A stretch of 64,000 nt of DNA. Source: Streptomyces sannanensis. Lineage in GTDB: Bacteria > Actinomycetota > Actinomycetes > Streptomycetales > Streptomycetaceae. This document shows positions 1 to 8,639 of the stretch, in pieces. The stretch spans positions 3,348,001 through 3,412,000 of the forward strand of contig NZ_BAAAYL010000001.1 of assembly GCF_039536205.1 (NCBI RefSeq). The letters are read 5' to 3'. Made by a program: the position numbers and the translations under genes. The notes beneath the pieces were generated by a model that was not told the origin of the DNA, made no database searches, and saw only the letters and a list, made by a program, of their open reading frames with translations. Each line of letters starts with the position of its first letter. The first letter of the stretch is position 1.

Positions 1-743
1 GCCGCGACCGCGACGCCCCGCTCCATCTCGGCGGCGTGCCCCCGGCAGGCGCGCAGCATCAGCCGGGCCACAGCGCCGACGGAAGCGAACGCCGCCCGAC
101 TCACCGGCCCGCCTCCCGAATGTGCGGCGACCGCGACGGCCGCGTCCAGCCCGCGCACGAAGCGGCGGGCGGCGGCTATGTCGGGGTGCGCGGAAGGGCC
201 CGTACCGGCGACGACCGGGGCGAGTACGGCCCTCAGCTCACCGACCCGCATCCACCACAGGAACGGGGACCCGATGACCAGCACCGGGGCGGTCTCGTCG
301 CGGCGGCCCCGCGGCACGCCCGGCGGGCCGTGCGCCGGGTGCGTACGGTCCTCCAGCCAGCTGTCGCAGTCCGGGGTGAGCGCTAGCGCGGAAGGCGCCG
401 GCACATCGAGCCGGTCCGCGAGGTCGCGCACCAGCCGGTACAGGTCCGGGGCCGCCGTCTCGCCCAGCTCCACGGTCGGGCTGACGGCCGGCCCGGCCCG
501 GGCCACGATCACCGCGACCCCGGCCGCGAACAGCAGGACCAGGACCGCCGCACAGCTCACCGCCCAGCGGGCCGTGTCCCAGCCCGCGCCGCCGATACGG
601 CCGGTGGCCCCGCCGACGAGCAGCACGACGGCGACGGCCGCCGGCAGCAGCGCGACAGCCAGCGCCCTGCCGCGGACACGCAGCACGGCGAGCGCGCGGG
701 AACGCGCTGCCTGCGCGCCCACCTCTTCAACCGGACCGGACAC
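1..743 (-). CDS. M48-like integral membrane protein lacking the zinc motif (partial)
   Basis: The gene runs off the left edge. I read the frame by hand from a GTG at 743, which has an AGGGGG ribosome site about 11 bases upstream; an in-frame TGA lies just before it. About 247 residues are visible: two hydrophobic segments near residues 22-43 and 55-78, then a soluble domain. The stretch 'GSPFLWWMRVGELRAVLA' resembles the region just before HExxH in membrane-bound M48 peptidases. Here it is followed by PVVAGTG instead of HELxH, so the zinc site is missing. The family call is inference. The gene lies downstream of purD on the same strand but behind two hairpins, so it is probably transcribed separately. 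Any catalytic role is doubtful. Confidence 0.6.
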   Translation of the reverse strand, partial: MSGPVEEVGAQAARSRALAVLRVRGRALAVALLPAAVAVVLLVGGATGRIGGAGWDTARWAVSCAAVLVLLFAAGVAVIVARAGPAVSPTVELGETAAPDLYRLVRDLADRLDVPAPSALALTPDCDSWLEDRTHPAHGPPGVPRGRRDETAPVLVIGSPFLWWMRVGELRAVLAPVVAGTGPSAHPDIAAARRFVRGLDAAVAVAAHSGGGPVSRAAFASVGAVARLMLRACRGHAAEMERGVAVA

Positions 744-974
744 GGCTGGACGTCACCCCCTGCACCACTGCATCGGCGTTGCCCATTCCCCCACTGTGGC
801 ACCCGCCACTGACATCGCAATGCCGGTGGGCCAAGTGCCGGAACGCTTGCGCGGCACCTTAGTTGGGGTCCGGGCCGTCGTCAGCCGGATGGGACGGCGG
901 TCACTCGATGGAATGGCTTTGGGCAGAGGTACCGGCGATCCGTGCCAGTGCTGTGGCCGGAAAGGTCTGCCGGG

Positions 975-1167
975 AAGCTCGCGGCTCCCCCAGCTACCTC
1001 CCCCGTTCATCGAAGGCGGAGAATCGCAGCTCGTACTCGGCCGTACTCGCGCGATGCGACAACGGTGGGGGCACCTCCCGTGCCCGAAGGGCAACGGGGG
1101 AGAGGTGCCGTGCCTGGGGGCACCTCTGGGGGCACCCCCAGAGGTAGCTGGGGGAGCGTCGCGAGCC
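975..1167. repeat. Intergenic inverted-repeat element
   Basis: A perfect 17-base inverted repeat (GCTCCCCCAGCTACCTC at 984-1000, its complement at 1141-1157) extends outward to GCTCGCG/CGCGAGC with a two-base offset, bounding about 190 bp. The interior is built from GGGGGCACCTC-type units. Related units occur near 17840 and 61930 in this window. It fills most of the 520-base gap between purD and the membrane protein gene; no coding sequence is supported there. This is probably a non-autonomous MITE-like or REP-like element. Confidence 0.6.
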
Positions 1168-1194
1168 GGTGAAGCTTTCCGGTCACAGCCTGGA

Positions 1195-1218
1195 TCCTGC
1201 CCGGCCGGTCGGGCAGGA
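1195..1218. terminator. Palindrome downstream of purD
   Basis: TCCTGCCCG and its complement pair around a six-base loop. It lies beyond the longer purD terminator at 1230-1262 and resembles the CCTGTCCGGC palindromes at 12266 and 61809. It may be a second terminator or the solo end of a repeat element. Confidence 0.45.
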
Positions 1219-1229
1219 CCAGGGCCTGG

Positions 1230-1262
1230 GTCCTGACCCGGCCCACCGGGCCGGGTCAGGAC
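1230..1262 (-). terminator. purD terminator
   Basis: A perfect 15-bp stem (GTCCTGACCCGGCCC with its complement) around a 3-base loop begins two bases after the purD stop codon. There is no T-tract, which is usual in Streptomyces. Confidence 0.8.
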
Positions 1263-1263
1263 C

Positions 1264-2517
<1,254 letters not shown>

Positions 2518-2579
2518 GGAACGCAAGCCTAGCCCGCGCCACGCGTGGCACCTTGTGCGGGCCGCCGAACCCCGCGCCC

Positions 2580-4886
2580 TCACTCGTTCGTATATTCCTC
2601 CACCACCGTAGCGCCCAGCTCCCGCACGATCAGGTCGTGACCGGACAGCGCCGACTCGACCAGGTCCGGATCGTCCGCCTCCGGGGTGTCGTCCTCCGGA
2701 GCGACCGGGGCGACGGGGGACGACTCGGGAGCCGCCGCACGGGACGTCTCGAGTGCCGGGGCCGGGGCGGCCGGGGCCTGCGGTGCGTACGCCTGCTGCG
2801 GCGCGGGCTGCGCGGGGCGCGGCTGCGGTGCCGCGGCGCGGCCCGCACCGGACGGCCGGTCGCCGCCGCCCGCCCCGCCGGACGGGTCGACGACGGCCTC
2901 GATCTTCCACTGCATGTTGAACTGCTCGGCCAGGACCTGCCGCAGCACGTCCTCGCTGCCGCTGCTCGCGAAGTTGTCCCGGGCGCCGGCGTTGAGGAAG
3001 CCGAGCTGGAGCGTGGTGCCGTCGAAGCCCGCGACCTGGGCGTTCTGGCTGAGCAGGATCCAGGTGAACCGTCGCCGGTTCTTGACGGCGTCGAGGATGT
3101 TCGGCCACATGTTCCGCACCTGGGCGGCGCCCTGCGCCATGCCGGGCGACACACCCGCCGGCGGTCCGGCCGCGGGTGCGGGCGCCGCCGGAGCGGGCTG
3201 CTGCGGCCGTCCCTGCCCGGGCGCGGCAGCGCTGGGCCAGGCCCCGGGAGCGGTCTGCCCGGCACCCCCACCGGGCGCCGCCGCCGTCGGCCAGGCCCCG
3301 GGGCGAGGGCCCTCGGCCCGGGGCGGCGCGGACTGCTGCGACGGCTGGGCCTGCGCGCCGCCCGTCGTCGGCCATGCGCCGGGACGTCCGCCCTGGCCGT
3401 CGGCCGCGGGCTGCTGCGGCGTACCGGAACCGGCGGGCCAGGTCCCCGGGCGGGAGCCCTCGGCCTGGACCGGCGCCGCGGGCGCGCCCGCCCGGGCAGC
3501 CGGGGCACCCCCCGCGGCCGGCCACGCGCCGGCTTCCTGCGCACCGGCATCGGGACCGGCCGCGGCCGGGACGCCGGGCGCGGCAGGCGCGGGGGCACCC
3601 GCACCGCCTCGTGCCGCCGCGCGGGCCGCGGCAGGACCGCCGCCCGGCGGGACCTGGGGCATCGGGGCATGGGCCTCCGGCCCCGGGACGTAGCCGATCG
3701 TCACGCCCGCTCCACCCGGCGCGAACGCGGCGCCCCGCTCCAGGCGGTCCAGCCTGGCCTGCACCGAACGCTCGTCGTCGTACGCCGCGGGCAGCAGCAC
3801 CCGGGCGCAGATCAGCTCCAGCTGGAGCCGCGGCGAGGTGGCGCCGCGCATCTCCGTCAGTCCCGCGTTCACCAGGTCCGCGGCCCGGCTGAGCTCGGCA
3901 GCGCCGAACACGGACGCCTGTGCCTGCATGCGCTCGATCACATCGGCGGGGGCGTCGACGAGGCCCTTCTCCGCCGCGTCAGGCACGGCGGCCAGGATGA
4001 CCAGGTCGCGCAGCCGCTCCAGCAGGTCGGCGACGAACCGGCGCGGGTCGTTGCCTCCCTCGATGACACGGTCCACGACCTCGAAGGCCGCCGCCCCGTC
4101 GCCCGCCGCGAAGGCGTCCACGACGGAGTCGAGGAGCGAGCCGTCCGTGTATCCGAGCAGGGCCGTGGCCATGGCGTACGTCACACCGTCCGTGCCCGCG
4201 CCGGCCAGCAGCTGGTCCATGACGGACATGGAGTCACGCACCGAGCCCGCGCCGGCCCGTACGACCAGGGGCAGCACGCCGTCCTCGACCGGGATGGCCT
4301 CCTTGGCGCACACCTCCGCGAGGTACTCGCGCAGGGTCCCCGGCGGCACCAGGCGGAACGGGTAGTGGTGCGTACGCGACCGGATCGTGCCGATGACCTT
4401 CTCGGGCTCGGTGGTCGCGAAGATGAACTTGAGGTGCTCCGGTGGCTCCTCGACCACCTTCAGCAGGGCGTTGAAGCCCGCCGAGGTGACCATGTGCGCC
4501 TCGTCGATGATGTAGATCTTGTACCGGCTGGCTGCCGGCCCGAAGAAGGCCTTCTCCCGCAGCTCACGGGCATCGTCCACACCACCGTGCGACGCGGCGT
4601 CGATCTCGATGACGTCGATCGACCCCGGCCCGTTCCGCGCCAGGTCCCGGCAGGACTGACACTCCCCGCACGGCGTCGGCGTCGGCCCCTGCTCGCAGTT
4701 CAGGCAGCGCGCGAGGATACGCGCACTGGTCGTCTTGCCGCATCCGCGCGGTCCGCTGAACAGGTACGCGTGATTGACCCGGTTGTTGCGCAGGGCCTGC
4801 TGCAACGGGTCGGTGACATGCTCCTGCCCGATGACCTCGGCGAAGGACTCCGGGCGATAGCGGCGGTACAGCGCAAGGGACGACAC
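2580..4886 (-). CDS. dnaX: DNA polymerase III subunits gamma and tau
   Basis: Clamp-loader ATPase of the replicative polymerase, 768 residues. The AAA+ module begins [19 protein letters not shown]. It shows Walker [10 protein letters not shown], a four-cysteine zinc module (CLNCEQG...CGECQSC), Walker B IIDEAHM and the sensor and arginine region [13 protein letters not shown] long Ala/Pro/Gly/Gln-rich linker (about residues 390-590) leads to a C-terminal domain that would contact the alpha subunit. The GTG at 4886 matches where homology begins; the open frame extends 20 codons further but reads as leader. The SRP RNA gene lies just upstream on the same strand. Confidence 0.95.
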   Translation of the reverse strand: MSSLALYRRYRPESFAEVIGQEHVTDPLQQALRNNRVNHAYLFSGPRGCGKTTSARILARCLNCEQGPTPTPCGECQSCRDLARNGPGSIDVIEIDAASHGGVDDARELREKAFFGPAASRYKIYIIDEAHMVTSAGFNALLKVVEEPPEHLKFIFATTEPEKVIGTIRSRTHHYPFRLVPPGTLREYLAEVCAKEAIPVEDGVLPLVVRAGAGSVRDSMSVMDQLLAGAGTDGVTYAMATALLGYTDGSLLDSVVDAFAAGDGAAAFEVVDRVIEGGNDPRRFVADLLERLRDLVILAAVPDAAEKGLVDAPADVIERMQAQASVFGAAELSRAADLVNAGLTEMRGATSPRLQLELICARVLLPAAYDDERSVQARLDRLERGAAFAPGGAGVTIGYVPGPEAHAPMPQVPPGGGPAAARAAARGGAGAPAPAAPGVPAAAGPDAGAQEAGAWPAAGGAPAARAGAPAAPVQAEGSRPGTWPAGSGTPQQPAADGQGGRPGAWPTTGGAQAQPSQQSAPPRAEGPRPGAWPTAAAPGGGAGQTAPGAWPSAAAPGQGRPQQPAPAAPAPAAGPPAGVSPGMAQGAAQVRNMWPNILDAVKNRRRFTWILLSQNAQVAGFDGTTLQLGFLNAGARDNFASSGSEDVLRQVLAEQFNMQWKIEAVVDPSGGAGGGDRPSGAGRAAAPQPRPAQPAPQQAYAPQAPAAPAPALETSRAAAPESSPVAPVAPEDDTPEADDPDLVESALSGHDLIVRELGATVVEEYTNE

Positions 4887-4935
4887 ACATACGAGGTTAT
4901 CCGGGCCCGCTGACAACGGGCCCCGCCGAACGCAA

Positions 4936-5025
4936 GCGCCCCTCACGCACCCGCCAGAGCCGACCTACCCTTGCTGCCTTCCGGCCCTGGGGGAGTTCAG
5001 TCAGATAGCGCCACGTGAGGGGCTG
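4936..5025 (-). ncRNA. ffs: Signal recognition particle RNA, small bacterial type
   Basis: Read on the minus strand, the segment folds as a long hairpin closed by CCCCTCACG/CGTGAGGGG (5014-5022 with 4939-4947). It carries the SRP tip signature GGCCGGAAGGCAGCA. The position between dnaX and a serine tRNA gene is the standard Streptomyces arrangement. The exact ends are uncertain by several bases. The RNA binds Ffh for co-translational membrane targeting. Confidence 0.9.
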
Positions 5026-5099
5026 CGCCCAGCCTACCCGATCTCACTGCGAACGAACGAGTTCGCAAGCACCCTTCCGAGTCATGTACTGTTTGCCGC

Positions 5100-5187
5100 G
5101 GAGGATTCGCCTAGAGGCCTAGGGCGCACGCTTGGAAAGCGTGTTGGGGGCAACCCCTCACGAGTTCGAATCTCGTATCCTCCGCCA
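5100..5187 (+). tRNA. tRNA-Ser (anticodon GGA)
   Basis: Acceptor stem GGAGGAT/ATCCTCC, discriminator G and encoded CCA at 5185-5187. The anticodon arm is CACGC-TTGGAAA-GCGTG, giving GGA (reads UCC/UCU). A long variable arm is present. Its 3' 55 bases recur at 6332-6386 with one mismatch, so the gene was used as an integration site. Confidence 0.96.
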
Positions 5188-5206
5188 GTGCCTCACCGGG
5201 CACGAT

Positions 5207-5244
5207 GTCGAAGGGCCCCACTGCTTGCAGTGGGGCCCTTCGAC
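5207..5244 (+). terminator. Terminator after tRNA-Ser(GGA)
   Basis: A perfect 18-bp stem with only two unpaired central bases starts 20 bases beyond the tRNA 3' end. The core AAGGGCCCC also occurs in the terminator after tRNA-Ser(CGA). Confidence 0.85.
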
Positions 5245-5487
5245 GTTGGTCGACCAGCTCGTCGCCCGCCTGAAGGCGGACGGGGAGGACCTGGCCCGGA
5301 CGACAAGCCAGGCTTCGGTTACTCGGAGGGTGTCGGCGATGTCTCGCATCTCCGGGGCCCAGCGCCAGGCGCGGGCTGCCACGCTCGACAGGTAGGCGGA
5401 GGACCAAGTGACAAGAAGCAATCTGACGCCCGGAGGGCCACCGCCCTGGTCTCAGTTCCGGTCTCATTCACCCGTCCAGCACCGTAG

Positions 5488-5901
5488 TTACACGGCGACG
5501 AGGCGCACCCTGTCACCGCACAGCTTCGCCATGTCGTCGATATCCGAGGTGAGCATGACGACCGGGCGGCGCTGCCGCAGTGCCATCTCGGCCACGACCG
5601 CGTCGATGGCGTATTTGTGACCATGCAGCCCGGCATTGATCAGCATCGCCGAGGCGGCCTTGGCCTCCTCATCGCCGATAGGCACGATCCTCACTCCGGA
5701 CAGCACCCAGGCAAGCCGCGCCTTGTCGGTCCCACGATGCACCGCTTCGATGATGGTGAGTGCGCTGATGACGACTTCCATCCCCCGCTTGCGGGCTTCG
5801 GCGATGAGGGCGACGACGGGTTCGTCATCACCGACGAACTTCGACAGGCCCTCGCAGTCGAGAACGAGGGTGCCTTCGTGGCTCAGCCTGCGGCGGGCCA
5901 C
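5488..5901 (-). CDS. PIN-domain ribonuclease toxin
   Basis: 137 residues from a GTG at 5901 that overlaps the last 19 bases of the antitoxin gene, a typical coupled toxin-antitoxin arrangement. The PIN acidic residues are visible in LVLDCEGL, TIIEAV, YAIDAVVAE and LTSDIDDM, which would bind Mg2+ in a VapC-type RNase. The open frame extends 15 codons upstream into the antitoxin, but the GTG fits the overlap and the start of the fold. The target RNA cannot be read from sequence. The pair lies inside the integrated remnant. Confidence 0.85.
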   Translation of the reverse strand: MARRRLSHEGTLVLDCEGLSKFVGDDEPVVALIAEARKRGMEVVISALTIIEAVHRGTDKARLAWVLSGVRIVPIGDEEAKAASAMLINAGLHGHKYAIDAVVAEMALRQRRPVVMLTSDIDDMAKLCGDRVRLVAV

Positions 5902-6167
5902 TGCACCTCCTCGGCGAACACTTCGTCGAAGATGCGTCGTGCGCACTCCTGCTCGCGTTCGGAAATCGGCCCCTTGCGGCGTTCGTAGTCGGCCAGGTAC
6001 TCGTCCAGGATCTGACCGCGCAGCTCACGCTCCACCGCTGCGGTGATGAAGGCGGAGAACTCACGCTTGCCGACCCGTCGGCGGATCGCCTCGGCCGTCC
6101 CCTCGGGAAGAGAAAGGCTCACTCTGGTAGCGGGTCCTTCGCCGACACTGTACGAAATCTCACCCAT
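5883..6167 (-). CDS. Ribbon-helix-helix antitoxin
   Basis: 94 residues. Residues about 12-48 (TRVSLSLPEG through FITAAVEREL) look like a ribbon-helix-helix DNA-binding fold: a short strand followed by two helices. The C-terminal half is charged and would bind and block the PIN toxin encoded directly downstream. An AATCTC/GAGATT inverted repeat (6156-6178) spans the start codon and is a plausible autoregulatory operator. The assignment to a VapB-like family rests on fold pattern and context. Confidence 0.8.
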   Translation of the reverse strand: MGEISYSVGEGPATRVSLSLPEGTAEAIRRRVGKREFSAFITAAVERELRGQILDEYLADYERRKGPISEREQECARRIFDEVFAEEVQWPAAG

Positions 6168-6178
6168 GCAGCGAGATT
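6156..6178. promoter_or_regulatory. Candidate operator of the toxin-antitoxin pair
   Basis: Inverted repeat AATCTC-11 bases-GAGATT overlapping the antitoxin ATG (6165-6167). AT-rich DNA (TTGTTTGATAATC on the minus strand) lies immediately upstream and may hold the promoter. Confidence 0.4.
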
Positions 6179-6331
6179 ATCAAACAAGTAGGAATGAGGG
6201 GCCACCTCGGCCTTCACAAGGCACAGCCGCCCGCGGCCCTGCGACCTGATGGAGCCGCCCCACGCTCCGCTCCGCCGCAGGTCAGAACGCCGCCGCCGCC
6301 CCGCCCCGCCCCGAACACCCAGACGAACATG

Positions 6332-6386
6332 TGGAAAGCGCGTTGGGGGCAACCCCTCACGAGTTCGAATCTCGTATCCTCCGCCA
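6332..6386 (+). repeat. Right attachment repeat (tRNA-Ser 3' half)
   Basis: 55 bases matching 5133-5187 of tRNA-Ser(GGA) except one C for T. It contains the anticodon 3' side, variable arm, T arm, acceptor 3' strand and CCA, but lacks the 5' half. It cannot be a functional tRNA. Confidence 0.85.
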
Positions 6387-6874
6387 CCGCCCTCCAGGGC
6401 AGATGAAGGCCCCGCCCGACTCGCCGGTCGGGTTGGCGCCACCGCGGCTGAGCATCGCGCGCGCCGGGACCCGCGCCCGCATGACATGCGTCACAGCGAA
6501 CTGCGGAACTAGGGCTGCCCGATAGTAGATGACGCGTGGGCGACATATGAGATTCGTCCATATCAATATGGACATTCACCTCAGGGGTTTGATCACTTTC
6601 GGTCCGCTCGAAACTTTCGCCCGTTTATCGGGCGTATACGCACTTCTGACGCGGCAACAGCACTTCCCACAAAGTCCCCGTGGCCGGCCAACATGCCCGG
6701 GTGTCCTTTTCAAGAACTCCGCGCGCTACGAACCGAGGTAGTAAAAACGCTCTTTGCCCTGTGCATGCAGTGGTTCTAAGAATGGCGACCGCAAGGCGTC
6801 TCCGCAGCTCAGGCACAGGTCTGTGCAGAGCCGACCGCATCCGGGGCGCTCCGCGAAAACCAATGAGGTCACGC
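6387..6874. other. Gene-less stretch upstream of the CAP-domain gene
   Basis: No coding frame with Streptomyces codon bias. It has higher AT than its neighbours and holds a perfect 8-bp-arm palindrome (6556-6573) and a small CGCCCG/CGGGCG hairpin near 6619-6635. It probably contains the promoter and a long 5' leader for the gene at 6875. Confidence 0.5.
6556..6573. promoter_or_regulatory. Perfect palindrome GTCCATAT-CA-ATATGGAC
   Basis: Eight-base arms around a two-base centre in an otherwise GC-rich region, about 300 bases upstream of the CAP-domain gene. It looks like a dimeric repressor operator. No regulator is identified. Confidence 0.35.
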
Positions 6875-7825
6875 ATGAGCAAGCATCGCAGGAAGACGCG
6901 CTACCGGAAGACAGCCATCGCCGCCGTCGCAATTTGTGCCGTCGGTGTGCCCTCCGCCGCCATGGCCTGTTACGGGCCGCAGGAGAACGAGGCGGGTCGG
7001 CCCTACGGCGACTGGAAGAGCGCGGACGGTCATGGGAAGACCGCGGACTCCGAGCAATGGTGGACTCAGCGGGCCGGATGGGGCGGCCAGAAGCCGGCTC
7101 CGGGATCGCCGCAGGCGCCCAGCACCTCTCCCGGCACTCCCAGCGCTCCGAGTACGCCGAGCCCTCCGAACACCCCCAGTACCCCGAGCAACCCCAGCGC
7201 CCCCAACACCCCCAGCACTCCCAGCACGCCGAGCACCCCCAACACCCCCAGCACGCCGAGCACCCCCAGCACGCCGAGCACCCCCAGCACTCCCAGCACG
7301 CCGAGCACTCCCAGCACGCCGAGCACCCCCAACACCCCCAGCGCCCCCAGCACTCCCAGCACCCCCAACGCCCCCAACGCCCCCAACACCCCCAGCGCCC
7401 CCAGCACGCCGAGCACCCCCAGCGCTCCGGCGGCCGGCACCCCGGCGTCCGGGGACGTGGCCCGCGTGGTCGCGCTCGTCAACAGCGAGCGCGGCAAGGC
7501 CGGATGCTCGCCGCTGACCGTGAACGCGAAGCTGACCAAGGCCGCCCAGGATCACAGCGCGGACATGGCGGCCCACAAGAACATGTCGCACACGGGCTCC
7601 GACGGATCGTCCCCGGGTGACCGGATCCAGCGTGCCGGTTACAGCTGGAGCACCTACGGCGAGAACGTCGCCTACGGCTACAGCACCCCCGAGAGCGTGA
7701 TGGCGGGCTGGATGTCCAGCCCCGGTCACAAGCAGAACATCCTGAACTGCTCCTTCAAGGAGATGGGCGTCGGCCTCGCGCAGCCCGGCAGCTACTGGAC
7801 GCAGGACTTCGGAACGGCCCGCTGA
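6875..7825 (+). CDS. Secreted CAP (SCP/PR1) domain protein with Pro/Ser/Thr linker
   Basis: 316 residues from the ATG at 6875, preceded by GAGG. A signal peptide of about 31 residues ends at AAMA. Residues about 80-188 are a low-complexity linker of TPSAPSTPNTP-type repeats. The C-terminal 125 residues are a CAP domain: VVALVNSERGKAGC, MSHTGSDGSSPGDRI, YGENVAYG and SSPGHKQNIL. The CAP fold occurs in extracellular proteins with lipid-binding or surface roles; bacterial functions are mostly unknown. The linker suggests the domain is held away from the cell wall. A perfect hairpin terminator follows. Confidence 0.9.
   Translation: MSKHRRKTRYRKTAIAAVAICAVGVPSAAMACYGPQENEAGRPYGDWKSADGHGKTADSEQWWTQRAGWGGQKPAPGSPQAPSTSPGTPSAPSTPSPPNTPSTPSNPSAPNTPSTPSTPSTPNTPSTPSTPSTPSTPSTPSTPSTPSTPSTPNTPSAPSTPSTPNAPNAPNTPSAPSTPSTPSAPAAGTPASGDVARVVALVNSERGKAGCSPLTVNAKLTKAAQDHSADMAAHKNMSHTGSDGSSPGDRIQRAGYSWSTYGENVAYGYSTPESVMAGWMSSPGHKQNILNCSFKEMGVGLAQPGSYWTQDFGTAR
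7131..7431 (+). repeat. Low-complexity Pro/Ser/Thr codon repeats
   Basis: About 300 bases of degenerate 6- to 15-base units (CCCAGCACG, CCGAGCACC, CCCAACACC) coding the linker of the CAP-domain protein. Such tracts expand and contract by slippage, so copy number should vary between strains and assemblies. Confidence 0.8.
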
Positions 7826-7850
7826 CGGGCTCGCCTTCCTCTGCCACGGA

Positions 7851-7883
7851 CGAAGGCCGGACCGTTCCACGGTCCGGCCTTCG
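7851..7883. terminator. Terminator after the CAP-domain gene
   Basis: A perfect 14-bp stem (CGAAGGCCGGACCG with its complement) around TTCCA. Confidence 0.85.
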
Positions 7884-7965
7884 TCGTCGGTCCGCCGGTA
7901 CGGACCTTGCTCCGTGCGGCCCGCCACGAGCGGCGCGGCCGCCGCCGCGCGGCGATCATCGGAAC

Positions 7966-8550
7966 ATGGACAAGACCCTTCGCCTCGCCCAGCAGCCCGA
8001 GGCGGACGAGTTGCTCGGCCGCAGTCCCCTGGCGGCGCTCGTCGGCATGCTGCTGGACCAGCAGGTTCCGATGGAGTGGGCGTTCACCGGGCCGTACACC
8101 ATCGCGCAGCGCCTGGGCGAGGACGATCTGGACGCGCGCGAGATCGCCGTGTACGACCCTGAGGAGTTCGCGGCGCTGCTGTCGGCGAAGCCGGCCGTGC
8201 ACCGCTATCCGGGGGCCATGGCCGGACGGGTGCAGAGGCTGTGCCAGTACCTGGTCGAGCACTACGACGGGGACGCGGACGCGGTGTGGCGTGACGTGGG
8301 CACGGGGGCCGAGCTGCTGAAGCGGCTGAACGATCTGCCCGGGTTCGGCAAGCAGAAGGCACAGATCTTCCTGGCGCTGCTGGGCAAGCAGCTTGGGGTG
8401 CGGCCGAAGGGCTGGCGCGAGGCGGCCGGGGCGTACGGGGAGGCGGGCTCCCACCGTTCGGTGGCCGACATCACCGGGCCGGAGTCGCTGGCCAAGGTGC
8501 GTGCGTACAAGCAGGAGATGAAGCGGGCGGCCAAGAGCGTCAAAAGTTAA
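7966..8550 (+). CDS. HhH-GPD family base-excision repair-like protein
   Basis: 194 residues. The helix-hairpin-helix lies around residues 115-135 (LKRLNDLPGFGKQKAQIFLALL) and contains the LPGFGKQKA turn seen in the HhH-GPD superfamily of DNA glycosylases. The N-terminal part LLGRSPLAALVGMLLDQQVPME matches the helical region of this uncharacterised subfamily. A catalytic Asp in the glycosylase position is not evident. A role in excising damaged bases is inferred from fold only. It stands alone between two secreted-protein genes. Confidence 0.85.
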   Translation: MDKTLRLAQQPEADELLGRSPLAALVGMLLDQQVPMEWAFTGPYTIAQRLGEDDLDAREIAVYDPEEFAALLSAKPAVHRYPGAMAGRVQRLCQYLVEHYDGDADAVWRDVGTGAELLKRLNDLPGFGKQKAQIFLALLGKQLGVRPKGWREAAGAYGEAGSHRSVADITGPESLAKVRAYKQEMKRAAKSVKS

Positions 8551-8639
8551 TGGCGTATTCCACTTGTGACACGAGTGTTCACAGAAGTCACCGCGATCGC
8601 TAGCTTTCCCTCACATTCGTTCGCACTGGAAGGACCCCT

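Larger units (their letters stand above)
5133..6386. mobile_element. Degraded element integrated in tRNA-Ser(GGA)
   Basis: Direct repeats of 55 bases (5133-5187 and 6332-6386, one mismatch) cover the 3' half of the tRNA gene through CCA, the classic attL/attR signature of tRNA-targeted integrative elements. Only about 1.2 kb remains: a terminator, about 240 bases with no recognisable gene (5245-5487), an RHH/PIN toxin-antitoxin pair and about 145 bases without a gene. No integrase, excisionase or replication gene is visible, so the element has lost mobility. The intact tRNA copy is the left one. That the toxin-antitoxin pair slowed further loss is inference. Confidence 0.75.

Noticed and set aside
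178..1236. Plus-strand open frame at the left end
   Set aside because: It runs through the membrane-protein gene on the other strand and the repeat element, with no recognisable domain.
2553..4913. Long plus-strand open frame (786 codons) opposite dnaX
   Set aside because: It is a shadow of dnaX; the composition is Arg/Gly-rich with no domain, and the minus strand holds an unmistakable clamp-loader gene.
5245..5487. Possible gene fragment between the tRNA terminator and the toxin gene
   Set aside because: Overlapping weak frames on both strands, none with codon bias or a recognisable family.
6332..6386. Second tRNA-Ser gene
   Set aside because: It lacks the 5' half of the tRNA; it is an attachment-site copy.
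6387..6874. c-di-AMP riboswitch upstream of the CAP-domain gene
   Set aside because: Leaders of Streptomyces cell-wall hydrolase genes often carry one, but I could not find the conserved core here.
7131..7431. Short repeats as a possible CRISPR or origin iterons
   Set aside because: They are codon repeats for a Pro/Ser/Thr linker between a signal peptide and a CAP domain.
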